Of a stretch of DNA of 64,000 bases, positions 44,526-54,028 are shown in pieces (positions within the stretch are counted from its first letter, which is position 1; each line of letters opens with the position of its first letter). Source of the DNA: Testudinibacter crocodili. Lineage in GTDB: Bacteria; Pseudomonadota; Gammaproteobacteria; Enterobacterales; Pasteurellaceae. Under the pieces are notes generated by a model. The model searched no databases. It was not told the origin of the DNA and saw nothing but the letters and a program-made list of their open reading frames with translations. Both the position numbers and the translations under genes were made by a program. The stretch lies in assembly GCA_006228005.1 (NCBI GenBank), contig VDHG01000037.1:1-64000 (forward strand), given 5' to 3'.

Positions 44526-46004
44526 TTAGCTGGCTACAGCGATTTTTTTCATATCTTTCATATAGTCACGCAGCACTTTACCGACTTTTTCGATTGGGTG
44601 GTTGCGGATGGCTTCGTTGACATCACGCAGGCGGACGTTGTCGATTTCATCGGAAACCACTTTCTCACCCAAGTCACCGCGCACCAAGGTCGGTACCAAT
44701 TTTTCGCGCAGAATCGGGTCGGCAGCAAAAGCGAACAGGTAGTTGCCGTATTCGGCGGTGTCGGAAATCACTACGTTCATTTCATACAGACGTTTACGCG
44801 CGATGGTATTGGCGATTAACGGCAGTTCGTGCAGCGATTCATAATAGGCGGACTCTTGCAAAATTCCGCTCGCCACCATGGTATCAAACGCCAATTCTAC
44901 GCCGGCTTTAACCATGGCTACCATCACCACGCCATTGTCGTAGTACTCTTGTTCGCTGATTTTGCCCTCATATTTCGGTGCTTTTTCAAAGGCAGTTTGC
45001 CCAGTTTGCTCACGCCACGTCAGCAAATTCACGTCGTTATTCGCCCAGTCCTCCATCATCACGCGCGAGAATGTGCCGCTGATAATATCGTCCATGTGTT
45101 TTTCAAATAGAGCTTGCAACAAGCCTTTGATCTGCTCGGATAGTTCGTAAGCACGGATTTTGGCACTGTTGGACAGGCGATCCATCATCAACGTGATCCC
45201 GCCTTGTTTCAGCGATTCCGTGATGGTTTCCCAACCGAATTGAATCAATTTGGCAGCATAGGCCGGATCTTTACCTTCAGCCACCAATTTATCGTAACAA
45301 ATCAGAGAGCCGGCTTGCAGCATACCACACAGAATAGTTTGTTCGCCCATTAAGTCAGATTTCACTTCTGCCACGAAAGAGGAAGCCAAACAGCCAGCAC
45401 GGTGACCGCCGGTCGCCGCTGCCCAAGCTTTGGCAATTGCCCAGCCTTCGTTTTGCGGATCATTTTCCGGGTGGACGGCGATCAACGTCGGCACGCCGAA
45501 ACCGCGCTTATACTCTTCACGCACTTCCGTGCCCGGACATTTCGGCGCCACCATCACGACTGTGATGTCTTTGCGGATTTGTTCGCCCACTTCGACGATA
45601 TTCAAGCCGTGTGAATAGCCCAATGCCGCACCTTGTTTCATCAACGGCATCACCGCTTGCACCACCGCAGAGTGTTGTTTGTCCGGCGTCAGGTTGATCA
45701 CTAAATCCGCAGTGGGAATCAGATCTTCATAAGTGCCGACTTTAAACCCATTTTCGCTGGCACAGGTGAACGAAGCGCGTTTTTCATCAATCGCTTGCTG
45801 ACGCAAGGCATAGCTGACATCCAAGCCGGAATCGCGCATATTCAAACCTTGGTTCAAACCTTGCGCACCACAGCCGATAATCACGATTTTTTTGCCTTTC
45901 AGATAATTGGCTTCATCAGCAAACTCTTCGCGCGCCATAAAACGGCAGCGCCCCAATTGATCCAGCTGCTGACGCAGATTCAGGGTATTAAAATAGTTAG
46001 ACAT
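44526..46004 (-). CDS. ilvC: Ketol-acid reductoisomerase (class II, long form)
   Basis: The 492-residue protein is the long enterobacterial-type enzyme. It has the NADP-binding [47 protein letters not shown], and the acidic Mg sites in [11 protein letters not shown] and the second knotted domain repeat ([16 protein letters not shown]). It acts in isoleucine and valine synthesis. The upstream region has a palindrome like the IlvY site. In Haemophilus and E. coli ilvY lies directly divergent from ilvC; here rhuM sits between the two. Confidence 0.97.
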   Translation of the reverse strand: MSNYFNTLNLRQQLDQLGRCRFMAREEFADEANYLKGKKIVIIGCGAQGLNQGLNMRDSGLDVSYALRQQAIDEKRASFTCASENGFKVGTYEDLIPTADLVINLTPDKQHSAVVQAVMPLMKQGAALGYSHGLNIVEVGEQIRKDITVVMVAPKCPGTEVREEYKRGFGVPTLIAVHPENDPQNEGWAIAKAWAAATGGHRAGCLASSFVAEVKSDLMGEQTILCGMLQAGSLICYDKLVAEGKDPAYAAKLIQFGWETITESLKQGGITLMMDRLSNSAKIRAYELSEQIKGLLQALFEKHMDDIISGTFSRVMMEDWANNDVNLLTWREQTGQTAFEKAPKYEGKISEQEYYDNGVVMVAMVKAGVELAFDTMVASGILQESAYYESLHELPLIANTIARKRLYEMNVVISDTAEYGNYLFAFAADPILREKLVPTLVRGDLGEKVVSDEIDNVRLRDVNEAIRNHPIEKVGKVLRDYMKDMKKIAVAS

Positions 46005-46112
46005 GGGTTTTCCTCAGTTTAAGGGTAAATAACAGGTTGTCCCCAATGGACAAGTGCGGTCAGTATAGTCTAAAATCCTGATTGCGAAAATTGATATTAT
46101 TACAATCTATAG

Positions 46113-46127
46113 TTGCATTTTTTGCAA
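46113..46127. promoter_or_regulatory. Candidate IlvY operator
   Basis: TTGCA-TTTTT-TGCAA is a perfect LysR-type palindrome with TTGCA arms, which resembles the TTGCAA half-sites I recall for IlvY. It lies 109 bp upstream of ilvC and 29 bp before the rhuM start. Confidence 0.55.
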
Positions 46128-46155
46128 ATAGTTTTAGCAGCGATAGGGAGAGATG

Positions 46156-47130
46156 ATGAACGAAATCCAATTTTTAATTTACGACAACAGCGAACATACA
46201 GAAGTCTTGGTGCAAGATGAAACCCTGTGGGTAACACAAAAAAATATTGCTCAGCTGTTTGGAGTAGCAAAATCAACGGTGAGCGAACACCTAAAAAATA
46301 TCTTTGATAGCGGTGAGCTTGAGCAAAGTTCAGTTGTTCGGAAAATCCGAACAACTGCTGTAGATGGAAAAAACTACCTGACGACATTTTATAATCTTGA
46401 TGCCGTCATCTCTGTCGGCTACCGAGTCAATTCTAACAAAGCCACTAAATTCCGTATTTGGGCAAGCGAGATTTTAAAGGCCTATATCCAAAAAGGCTTT
46501 ATCGTTGATATCGATCGCATGAAGCACGGTGAAAATGCCTTCGGTAAAGATTATTTCCGTGAATTGCTGGAAACCGTTCGCTCAATCCGCGCTAGCGAGC
46601 AACGGATTTGGAAGCAACTAACCGATATTTTTGCTGAAATTTCCTATGATTATGATAAAAATTCGGAAATTACCCGTCAATTCTACGCCAATGTGCAAAA
46701 CAAATTTCACTACGCCATTACAGGACAAACCGCAGCAGAAATTGTTTATCACCACGCAGATCAACACAAAACTCACATGGGGCTAACTACATGGAAAAAT
46801 GCTCCAACTGGGCGGATTTTGCAATCTGATGTGGTGGTGGCAAAAAATTATCTATCGGAGCAGGAAATCAAAAAACTAGAACGCAATGTTTCTGCTTATT
46901 TTGATTATGTTGAACGCCTACTAGAAGACGAGTATCTATTAAGCATGCAGGATTTTGCCAAAAGTATTGATGATTTTTTGAGTTTTAACCGTTATGAGAT
47001 TTTACAAGATAGCGGCAAAATCAGCCACAAACAAGCCACGCAAAAAGCCGTTGAAGAATACCGAGCATTTAATCGACAGCAAAAAATTACGTCGGATTTT
47101 GAGCAATTTATTAAACAATTGGATAAATAA
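46156..47130 (+). CDS. rhuM: RhuM-family protein
   Basis: The ~324-residue protein belongs to the RhuM family: an N-terminal phage-type HTH-like part (TLWVTQKNIAQLFGVAKSTVSEHLKN), VRKIRTTAVDGKNYLTTFYNLDAVISVGYRVNS, FRIWASEILKAYIQKGF, and the conserved middle EISYDYDKNSEITRQFYANVQNKFHYAITGQTAAEIV. The family was named after a Salmonella island gene; the biochemical function is not known. Start ATG 46156 follows GGGAG at five bases. It is more AT-rich than its neighbours and sits between the divergent ilvC and ilvY genes, a position that marks it as an insertion. Confidence 0.85.
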   Translation: MNEIQFLIYDNSEHTEVLVQDETLWVTQKNIAQLFGVAKSTVSEHLKNIFDSGELEQSSVVRKIRTTAVDGKNYLTTFYNLDAVISVGYRVNSNKATKFRIWASEILKAYIQKGFIVDIDRMKHGENAFGKDYFRELLETVRSIRASEQRIWKQLTDIFAEISYDYDKNSEITRQFYANVQNKFHYAITGQTAAEIVYHHADQHKTHMGLTTWKNAPTGRILQSDVVVAKNYLSEQEIKKLERNVSAYFDYVERLLEDEYLLSMQDFAKSIDDFLSFNRYEILQDSGKISHKQATQKAVEEYRAFNRQQKITSDFEQFIKQLDK

Positions 47131-47180
47131 TAAGCCTGTTAAAACCCTAGCTGAATAATTGAAAACAAAGTGCGGTCACG

Positions 47181-48080
47181 ATGAACTTTCAAGAGATAAA
47201 ACTGTTTCTGGATTTGGTGGAAAAACGGAATTTCAACCAAACGGCACTACAAAATCATATGAGCCCGTCTACCCTTTCGCGCCAGATTCAAAAAATGGAA
47301 GCCGAGCTGAAACAACCGCTGTTTTTACGCGACAACCGCCAGGTCAGCCTGACCGAAGCCGGTGAGCAGTTTTTACAGTTCGCACTACCGGCGTGGCAGC
47401 GCTGGCAGCAAATCAAAATTCAGTTGCAGCCGATTCAACAAGAGCTGAGCGGCGAGTTGAAACTGTTTTGTTCAGTCACCGCGGCTTACAGCCATCTGCC
47501 GCCGATTCTGGAAGCCTTTCGGCGCCAATACCCGAAAGTCGAAATCAAACTAACCACCGGTGACCCCGCCAATGCGTTAGAGCAAGTGCGGTCACAGCAG
47601 GCCGATTTGGCATTGGTCGGCAAGCCGCTGAAATTGCCTGACAATATTGATTTCCACTTTATCGACCATATCCAACTCTGCTTGATCGCACCACGTGTTG
47701 CTTGCCCGTCCACACGCTTATTGCAGCAGCAACCGATTGATTGGGAACAGATCCCGTTTATTTTGCCGGTCGCCGGGCCGGTGCGTGAGCGCATCGATCT
47801 GTGGTTCAAGCAGATGAAATTCAAACAGCCAAAAATTTATGCCTCGGTCAGCGGGCATGAGGGTATTGTGCCGATGGTAGCACTGGGTTGTGGCGTGGCG
47901 CTGCTGCCGGACATCGTAATCAAAAACAGCCCGATGAACGGGCAGGTTTCTTATCTGGATCTGCCTCTGTCCGCCAGTGCCTTTGAACTGGGGGTTTGCG
48001 TACAAAAAAAACGCTTGCAGCAGCCGTTGATTGCCGCATTTTGGTCGGTTTTGACCGATGCCAGCCCATCACTAAAATAA
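47181..48080 (+). CDS. ilvY: LysR-type regulator IlvY
   Basis: The 299-residue protein has a LysR helix-turn-helix (FLDLVEKRNFNQTALQNHMSPSTLSRQIQKMEAEL) and a co-inducer domain with LKLFCSVTAAYSHLPPILEAFRRQYP and SGHEGIVPMVALGCGVALLPD. This matches IlvY, which activates ilvC on binding acetohydroxy acids. The start follows a uptake signal and a short 50-bp gap after rhuM. Since its usual promoter region is now upstream of rhuM, ilvY may rely on rhuM read-through. Confidence 0.9.
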   Translation: MNFQEIKLFLDLVEKRNFNQTALQNHMSPSTLSRQIQKMEAELKQPLFLRDNRQVSLTEAGEQFLQFALPAWQRWQQIKIQLQPIQQELSGELKLFCSVTAAYSHLPPILEAFRRQYPKVEIKLTTGDPANALEQVRSQQADLALVGKPLKLPDNIDFHFIDHIQLCLIAPRVACPSTRLLQQQPIDWEQIPFILPVAGPVRERIDLWFKQMKFKQPKIYASVSGHEGIVPMVALGCGVALLPDIVIKNSPMNGQVSYLDLPLSASAFELGVCVQKKRLQQPLIAAFWSVLTDASPSLK

Positions 48081-48188
48081 ACTGTGTCGAAGCGGTATTA
48101 AAGTGCGGTTTAAACTTTCGTCAATCTAGTAAATCCGTTATCATCTCTGCACTTATCAGACCAGATAACATTTCAAAAGGATACCGCT

Positions 48189-49691
48189 ATGAGTCAATAC
48201 ACACTAGCCCAAACCAAACAAGGCAAAACCCTGTCTTTAACCGCCAAAATGGCCAATCGTCACGGCTTGATTGCCGGAGCGACTGGCACCGGCAAAACCA
48301 TCAGTCTGCGCAAACTGGCAGAAGCCTTCAGTGACGACGGTGTGCCCGTGTTTTTGGTCGATGTCAAAGGCGATATTTCCGGTTTAGTCAAAGCCGGGGA
48401 GCTGCAAGGCAAAGTGGCAGAACGCATTGAGCAGTTTGGCTTGGGCGGCGAAAGCTATTTGAGCGGTTATCCGGTCTCATTTTGGGACGTATTCGGCGAG
48501 AGCGGCATTCCGCTGCGCACTACGATTTCCGAAATGGGGCCTTTGTTGCTGTCGCGGCTGTTAAACCTGAACGCCACCCAAGAGGGCTTGCTGAATCTGG
48601 TGTTCCGTGTAGCAGACGACAAAGGCTTGCTGCTGATTGATTTGAAAGATTTGCGTGCGATGTTAAAACACGTTGCCGACAATGCCGCCGCATATCGGGT
48701 GGAATACGGCAATGTGTCCGCCGCCAGTGTGGGGGCGATTCAGCGTTCACTGTTAACGCTGGAGAACGAGGGTGCAACCAAGCTATTCGGCGAACCGGCG
48801 CTGAATTTGGACGACTGGCTGCAAACCCGTGACGGCAAAGGCGTGATCAATATCCTCAATTCCGAAAAACTGATCAACTCCAGCCGCATGTACGGCGCCT
48901 TTTTGCTGTGGCTGATGTCGGAATTGTTTGAAAATCTGCCGGAGGTTGGCGATCCGGATAAACCAACATTTGTGATGTTTTTTGATGAAGCGCATTTGCT
49001 GTTTGACGGTGCGCCAACCGCACTTGTGGAGAAAATCGAGCAAGTAGTGCGTTTAATCCGTTCCAAAGGCGTCGGGGTGTATTTTGTCACGCAAAACCCG
49101 CTCGACTTGCCCGACAGCGTGCTGGGGCAATTGGGCAACCGGATTCAACATGCGCTGCGTGCTTTTACCCCGCGCGATCAAAAAGCAGTTAAATCCGCCG
49201 CCGAAACTTTCCGCACCAATCCTGATGTCAATGTGGTGGAAGCGATTACCGCACTGGGTGTTGGCGAGGCGTTGGTTTCATTCCTCGATGAAAAAGGCAT
49301 GCCAACGCCGGTGGAAATCGCCTATATCTATCCGCCGAAAAGCCAGTTGAAACCGATCAGCGCCGAGCAACGTATTGCATGGGTGAAAGATGACGAGTTA
49401 TATCCGTTCTACCGCGATGAAGTCGATAACGAATCGGCATTTGAAGTGCTGAACGCCGAGCAGCAGAATCTGGAAGCAGTGGCGCAGAAACAAGCAGAGC
49501 AGGCGCAACAGGAAGACAGCAGCCTGTTCGGCAGCCTCAGCCGTATGATCTTCGGCACTAAAAAACGTGGCGAACAACTGACGGTCACCGAGCAACTGGT
49601 CAGCAGTGTCAGCAAAAGTGTCGGTCGTAATATCCGCAACCAAATCTCCCGCCAAATTGTGCGTGGCATTTTGGGGGCGTTGAAGAAATAA
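48189..49691 (+). CDS. HerA-like ATPase of the DUF853/YjgR type
   Basis: The 500-residue protein has a Walker A motif (LIAGATGTGKTISLRKL) near residue 30, DVKGDISGLVKAGE and a Walker B FVMFFDEAHLLFDG. Later KGVGVYFVTQNPLDLPDSVLGQLGNR is typical of this HerA-FtsK-type group. The C-terminus is Gln-rich with a basic end (GRNIRNQISRQIVRGILGALKK), suggesting a DNA- or membrane-interacting tail. Function is unknown; some relatives are called DNA double-strand-break helicases on fold alone. Confidence 0.85.
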   Translation: MSQYTLAQTKQGKTLSLTAKMANRHGLIAGATGTGKTISLRKLAEAFSDDGVPVFLVDVKGDISGLVKAGELQGKVAERIEQFGLGGESYLSGYPVSFWDVFGESGIPLRTTISEMGPLLLSRLLNLNATQEGLLNLVFRVADDKGLLLIDLKDLRAMLKHVADNAAAYRVEYGNVSAASVGAIQRSLLTLENEGATKLFGEPALNLDDWLQTRDGKGVINILNSEKLINSSRMYGAFLLWLMSELFENLPEVGDPDKPTFVMFFDEAHLLFDGAPTALVEKIEQVVRLIRSKGVGVYFVTQNPLDLPDSVLGQLGNRIQHALRAFTPRDQKAVKSAAETFRTNPDVNVVEAITALGVGEALVSFLDEKGMPTPVEIAYIYPPKSQLKPISAEQRIAWVKDDELYPFYRDEVDNESAFEVLNAEQQNLEAVAQKQAEQAQQEDSSLFGSLSRMIFGTKKRGEQLTVTEQLVSSVSKSVGRNIRNQISRQIVRGILGALKK

Positions 49692-49705
49692 GTAATCGCT
49701 TTAAT

Positions 49706-49846
49706 CCTTCTCCCTTGATGGGAGAAGGTGCCTGAAGGGCGGATGAGGGTGAAACATAGGATCACAGCACTGCACCCTGCCCCCTCATCCTGATTTTTGC
49801 TTCTGAACGAAGCTAAAATCTGTCCTTCTCCCACAAGGGGCGAAGG
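49706..49846 (+). repeat. 141-bp structured repeat, copy 1
   Basis: The element begins with CCTTCTCCC-TTGAT-GGGAGAAGG, a perfect hairpin, and ends with CCTTCTCCC-ACAAG-GGGCGAAGG, a near-perfect hairpin with the same left arm. A GGATGAGGG/CCCTCATCC pair lies inside. A second copy (49903-50043) differs by one base. Confidence 0.9.
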
Positions 49847-49902
49847 AGTTCTAACAACTACGTTCCAGCGTTTTCACCAACTCAATTGCCAGCACATTAT
49901 TC
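49847..49902 (-). pseudogene. Short coding-like segment between the two 141-bp repeats
   Basis: On the minus strand the 56 bases read NNVLAIELVKTLERSC and then TAG, a plausible protein C-terminus. The flanking gene 50094-51125 has its own stop, so this is separate. It may be the leftover end of a gene interrupted by the repeats, or chance. Confidence 0.25.
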
Positions 49903-50043
49903 CCTTCTCCCTTGATGGGAGAAGGTGCCCGAAGGGCGGATGAGGGTGAAACATAGGATCACAGCACTGCACCCTGCCCCCTCATCCTGATTTTTGCTTC
50001 TGAACGAAGCTAAAATCTGTCCTTCTCCCACAAGGGGCGAAGG
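49903..50043 (+). repeat. 141-bp structured repeat, copy 2
   Basis: Same layout as copy 1 with a single difference (GCCCGAAGG for GCCTGAAGG). The two form direct repeats separated by 56 bp between the HerA-like gene and the EEP-fold gene. A small frame on the minus strand reads through each (ILASFRSKNQDEGAG) but is not a plausible gene. Confidence 0.9.
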
Positions 50044-50093
50044 GCAAGGCAAGTGACAAATTTGTGCCAGCATCGCTCCGTGCTGTGGGCAGG

Positions 50094-51125
50094 TTATTTC
50101 GGATAAACCCAATCAGCTAAAATCGGTTCGTGGTCAGACAACGGTGTGCCATCAGGGGTGAAGGCAGACAGAATTTCACGGTGGGAGCATTGGATCGCTT
50201 TGGCACAGAACCAATCCAATTTTTGTTGTCGATCCTGGCGCAGGGTGATTCTTGATTGATGTGTCGTCACGCCGAGGGGATTCGCCTGCCAGTGATAGCC
50301 CACCTGTTCCATTGTCGCAAACAACGGTTCCGCATGGTGATCTAAACCATCGGCAAGGTTGTTGCCACTGTTTAAGTCACCACCGATAATCACCGGTAAA
50401 TCAGGGCGAAACTGCTGACAGGCTTGTGCAAGAGTGCGCATTTGTTGTTCTCGATAAGCTAAATCCTGATTAACGTTGCTTTCCAAATGGGTGCTGACCA
50501 CTAACAGATTACCTTGTGAAGTTGCCACTTCTGCCAACAATGCCATACGTCCGCCGATGCGGGCTTCGCCGAAGTGATTACCCACTTTTTGTCCGCTAAA
50601 CCAGTGTCCGTGATCATCAAAACGCAGCATCGCCGCCGATTTAAACGGTACTTTGCTGAGAATCGCATTGCCGTGCCAGCCTTTATCATTGAAATCATCG
50701 CTTGCTAATTTGCGCTCGATTTCACTGCCTAAATCCAGCTCCAGAAACTCGACAGCGTACAGATAATACATATCCAGCTCTTGCGCCAATGCCTGTGTGG
50801 TGTGGCGTTGTTGCGTGCGCGCCATGCCGTTGTCCATTTCTGACAACAGCACAATATCCGGTTGATATTGACGCAGCAACACCGCACTTGCATTCACATC
50901 GAGACAACGTTCCAGATTCCAAGCAATCACACGAAACTCGGTAGATAAGCGCTGTGCATTTGCAGCATTTCCGCATTCAATGCAATGCATACAAGGCAGT
51001 TGCATATAGTGGCGATGCACCTCACTGCTGCGCTCTGCCTGCAAAATTTCACGCAAGGTAGCTTCAGACACCGCTGGCAATTCAGAACAGAGGCGGGTAA
51101 TTAACGTAATGTCTTGCTTTGTCAT
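50094..51125 (-). CDS. Endonuclease/exonuclease/phosphatase (EEP)-fold protein at the end of the ugp operon
   Basis: The 343-residue protein has the EEP fold: FRVIAWNLERC, DIVLLSEMDNG (catalytic Glu), GWHGNAILSK, VVSTHLESNVN, VIIGGDLNSGNN (Asp and Asn) and the closing LSDHEPILADW (Asp-His). The N-terminal ~70 residues contain CMHCIECG, a Cys cluster, and lack the fold. It starts ten bp after ugpC. In E. coli the last ugp gene is ugpQ, a glycerophosphodiesterase of another fold, so this may be a functional replacement acting on phosphodiesters, or a nuclease. The start ATG 51125 follows GGCGGTGAAG; a longer frame lies within ugpC. Confidence 0.8.
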   Translation of the reverse strand: MTKQDITLITRLCSELPAVSEATLREILQAERSSEVHRHYMQLPCMHCIECGNAANAQRLSTEFRVIAWNLERCLDVNASAVLLRQYQPDIVLLSEMDNGMARTQQRHTTQALAQELDMYYLYAVEFLELDLGSEIERKLASDDFNDKGWHGNAILSKVPFKSAAMLRFDDHGHWFSGQKVGNHFGEARIGGRMALLAEVATSQGNLLVVSTHLESNVNQDLAYREQQMRTLAQACQQFRPDLPVIIGGDLNSGNNLADGLDHHAEPLFATMEQVGYHWQANPLGVTTHQSRITLRQDRQQKLDWFCAKAIQCSHREILSAFTPDGTPLSDHEPILADWVYPK

Positions 51126-51135
51126 CTTCACCGCC

Positions 51136-52230
51136 TTAAGGATTGATATTATCTTGATAAATTGCCTGTCCGCTTTCGGCATCAAACAGGTAGATGTCGC
51201 TGCTGGCAACGCTGAAATACAAGGTTTCGTCGGCGGTAATATCACGCATTTCAGTCACTGCCAATAGTGGTTGCGAACCTAAACTGCCGTGAATCACCCG
51301 TTGTGCGCCCAGATCTTCAACCACCTTGACCGCCAGCAAAAACGGGTTTTCCACCATCGGTGGCTGGCGTGACAATTGGATTTTTTCCGAACGGATTCCG
51401 ATTTTGACCGCTCTTCCCTGCCAATTTTCAGGCAATGCGAATGCCGGTTTGAAGTAGTGCCCGCTTGGCAGCCGCAGCATATTTTGCTGCACACTGGCAT
51501 CTAAAATATTCATCGCCGGTGAGCCCATAAACGTTGCCACAAACAAATTTTGCGGACGGTGATAGATCGCTTGCGGCGTACCGATTTGCTCAACCTTACC
51601 GCGATTGAGAATCACGATTTTATCCGCCATCGTCATCGCTTCCACCTGATCATGGGTGACATACACCGCAGTCGTTTTCAAACGTCGCTGTAATGCTTTG
51701 ATTTCCAAGCGCATGGTGTTACGCAGTTTGGCATCCAGATTGGATAACGGCTCATCAAACAAAAACAGTTTCGGTTCACGCACAATCGCCCGTCCCATTG
51801 CCACTCGCTGCCGCTGACCGCCGGAAAGCTCTTTCGGTTTGCTGTGCAGATACTCACTTAACTGTAACATTTTTGCGGTAGTTTCTACCCGTTTTTGAAT
51901 TTCCGCTTTTGGGTACTGACGGTTAATCAAGCCATACGCCAGATTTTTAAACACCGTCATATGCGGATACAAGGCGTAGTTTTGAAACACCATTGCGATG
52001 TTGCGATCTGCAGGTTCCAAATCATTAATGCGTTCGTCTGCCAACAAAATATCGCCTGACGTAATCGACTCTAGCCCGGCAATCATGCGTAACAAGGTCG
52101 ATTTGCCACAACCGGACGGCCCAACAAACACCACAAACTCACCGGTTTCAATACTGATATCGGCATGTTGCGTTGCCACTTTGCCGTTAGGATAAATTTT
52201 ACTGACATTTCTGATTTCTAATGCGGACAT
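51136..52230 (-). CDS. ugpC: sn-Glycerol-3-phosphate ABC transporter, ATP-binding subunit UgpC
   Basis: The 364-residue protein is an ABC ATPase of the MalK/UgpC group. It has Walker A VGPSGCGKSTLLRMIAG, the signature ELSGGQRQRVAMGRAIVREPK, Walker B LFLFDEPLSNLDA and a C-terminal regulatory TOBE domain (LPENWQGRAVKIGIRSEKIQ). UgpC powers uptake of glycerol-3-phosphate and glycerophosphodiesters. It is the fourth gene of ugpBAEC and overlaps neither neighbour (14 bp after ugpE). Confidence 0.92.
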   Translation of the reverse strand: MSALEIRNVSKIYPNGKVATQHADISIETGEFVVFVGPSGCGKSTLLRMIAGLESITSGDILLADERINDLEPADRNIAMVFQNYALYPHMTVFKNLAYGLINRQYPKAEIQKRVETTAKMLQLSEYLHSKPKELSGGQRQRVAMGRAIVREPKLFLFDEPLSNLDAKLRNTMRLEIKALQRRLKTTAVYVTHDQVEAMTMADKIVILNRGKVEQIGTPQAIYHRPQNLFVATFMGSPAMNILDASVQQNMLRLPSGHYFKPAFALPENWQGRAVKIGIRSEKIQLSRQPPMVENPFLLAVKVVEDLGAQRVIHGSLGSQPLLAVTEMRDITADETLYFSVASSDIYLFDAESGQAIYQDNINP

Positions 52231-52244
52231 CGTTTTTCTCTCGT

Positions 52245-53111
52245 TTATTTGTCGGAATCAACCAAACCTTTGATAAACCATTTTTGGAACAGCACCACCA
52301 CCAATACCGGCGGTGCAATCGACAATACTGCCAAGGCAAAAGCGCGGTTGTATGCCGGAATTTTGCCGTCGTCCAACACATTGATAATGTCTTTAATCCC
52401 CAACAGCAAGGTTTTGAAACTGTCATCGGTGGTCATTAAAATCGGCCATAGATACTGATTCCAACCGACCACGAACATAATAATGAAAATCGCGGCAATC
52501 ATCGCTTTTGACAACGGCAATAAAATATCGATGAAAAAGCGCCAAGGTCCGGCATTATCCATTTTGGCGGCTTCGATCAGCTCGTCCGGAATCGACAGAA
52601 AAAACTGGCGGAAGAAAAACGTTGCCGTTGCCGACGCAATCAGCGGTAAAATCAAGCCGGTGTAACTGTTGACCATGCCCAATTGTGCTACGATTTCGTA
52701 GGACGGAATGATCCGCACTTCGAGCGGCAACAGCAGCGAACTGAAGATAATCCAGAACAGGAATGTTCCCAGCGGGAAGCGGAAATAGACAATCGCATAC
52801 GCTGCCAACATTGAAATGATGATTTTACCGATCGCAAAACCCAAGCCCAGAATCAGCGAGTTTTTTAGCATCACCAAACCGCTGGCACCTTCGATTTGCA
52901 GCGAGCTATCATTTAAAAAGACACTGGAGGAGCCGAACAGTAGATCACGATAAGTGCTGATAAATTCATCACCGAACCAAAATTGTATCCCGTTGCGCGC
53001 CAAATATTCAGCGCTGTGGGTGGACGACGTCAGCGCCAACCACACCGGCAGCATCAAAAAGATCACCCCACTGATTAAAATCAGATGATCAAAAAATTTT
53101 GTTTTCATCAT
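52245..53111 (-). CDS. ugpE: sn-Glycerol-3-phosphate ABC transporter permease UgpE
   Basis: The 288-residue membrane protein has six predicted helices. The permease motif EAAKMDNAGPWRFFIDILLPLSKAM contains the EAA-G loop that docks with the ATPase. A long periplasmic loop follows the first helix (SSTHSAEYLARNGIQFWFGDEF), as usual for UgpE. It is 18 bp after ugpA and 14 bp before ugpC. UgpA and UgpE together form the membrane channel. Confidence 0.92.
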   Translation of the reverse strand: MMKTKFFDHLILISGVIFLMLPVWLALTSSTHSAEYLARNGIQFWFGDEFISTYRDLLFGSSSVFLNDSSLQIEGASGLVMLKNSLILGLGFAIGKIIISMLAAYAIVYFRFPLGTFLFWIIFSSLLLPLEVRIIPSYEIVAQLGMVNSYTGLILPLIASATATFFFRQFFLSIPDELIEAAKMDNAGPWRFFIDILLPLSKAMIAAIFIIMFVVGWNQYLWPILMTTDDSFKTLLLGIKDIINVLDDGKIPAYNRAFALAVLSIAPPVLVVVLFQKWFIKGLVDSDK

Positions 53112-53128
53112 TATTCCTCAAGCGTTGA

Positions 53129-54004
53129 TCAATAGTGAATTTTCTTTTCTAAAAAACGGAACTGTACCACCGTCAGCAACATCACAAATACCATCAACAA
53201 CACCGATTGTGCCGAACTACCGCCCAAATCTGCGCCAAGAAAGCCATCCTGATAGATTTTATACACTAAGGTTGAGGTTTCACCGCTTGGGCGACCGCGA
53301 GTCAAGGTGTCGATGATGCCGAAGGTTTCAAAAAAGGCGTAAGTAATGTTGATCACCAGTAAGAAAAACGTGGTCGGCGCCAGCAATGGAAAAGTGATCG
53401 TCCAAAAGCGCTTAGTACGACTTTTACAATCAATTGCCGCGGCTTCCTTCACCGAGTGCGGTATGCCCTGTAAACCCGCAATAAAATAAACAAAATTGAC
53501 GCTGACCTGCTTCCAAACGGATACCAGCACCAACGCTAACGTCGCATCAAATGAATCCAATTTATGATCAAAATGCCATATCTGGTTAAACAGTTGGTAC
53601 AGTGGCCCAACATGGGAATCAAACAGAAAAACTGCCAGCAAGCCCGCCACCGCAGGCGCAATCGCATAGGGCCAGATAATCAGGGTGTTATAACTGTTTT
53701 TGGCGCGAATCACTTGGTCGGCTTTCACCGCCAGCAGCAAAGCAAGCGCCAGTGAGAAAAAGGTGACTAACAGCGAAAACAGCAAGGTAAAGCGGAACGA
53801 TTTGAAATAATTGGGATTTTTCAGCACGTCAATGTAGTTCTGTAAACCGACAAACGTCGAACTGAACCCGAACGGATCTTGTAAATAAAAGCTCATATTG
53901 ACCGATTGCACTGCTGGCCAGACGAAAAATACGGCGATAATCAGTAGTTGCGGCGCAATAAAAAAATAGGGTAAAGCAGAGTGTTTAAAGGTTCTTTTAT
54001 TCAT
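53129..54004 (-). CDS. ugpA: sn-Glycerol-3-phosphate ABC transporter permease UgpA
   Basis: The ~291-residue membrane protein begins MNKRTFKHSALPYFFIAPQ, then six helices, with the EAA loop VKEAAAIDCKSRTKRFWTITFPLLAP. This is the MalF-like partner of UgpE. It is separated from ugpB by about 75 bp that contain a strong hairpin, a common arrangement that gives more binding protein than permease. The frame upstream of ATG 54004 is not family-like. Confidence 0.92.
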   Translation of the reverse strand: MNKRTFKHSALPYFFIAPQLLIIAVFFVWPAVQSVNMSFYLQDPFGFSSTFVGLQNYIDVLKNPNYFKSFRFTLLFSLLVTFFSLALALLLAVKADQVIRAKNSYNTLIIWPYAIAPAVAGLLAVFLFDSHVGPLYQLFNQIWHFDHKLDSFDATLALVLVSVWKQVSVNFVYFIAGLQGIPHSVKEAAAIDCKSRTKRFWTITFPLLAPTTFFLLVINITYAFFETFGIIDTLTRGRPSGETSTLVYKIYQDGFLGADLGGSSAQSVLLMVFVMLLTVVQFRFLEKKIHY

Positions 54005-54028
54005 ATTCTGGTCCCAAAATAACAAGAA

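Noticed and set aside
49409..49834. Minus-strand reading frame through the first 141-bp repeat
   Set aside because: It runs antisense to the HerA-like gene and through the repeat; the same text occurs in copy 2, so it is repeat sequence and not a gene.
49706..50043. CRISPR array
   Set aside because: Only two long direct repeats with one 56-base spacer and no short repeat units or cas genes.
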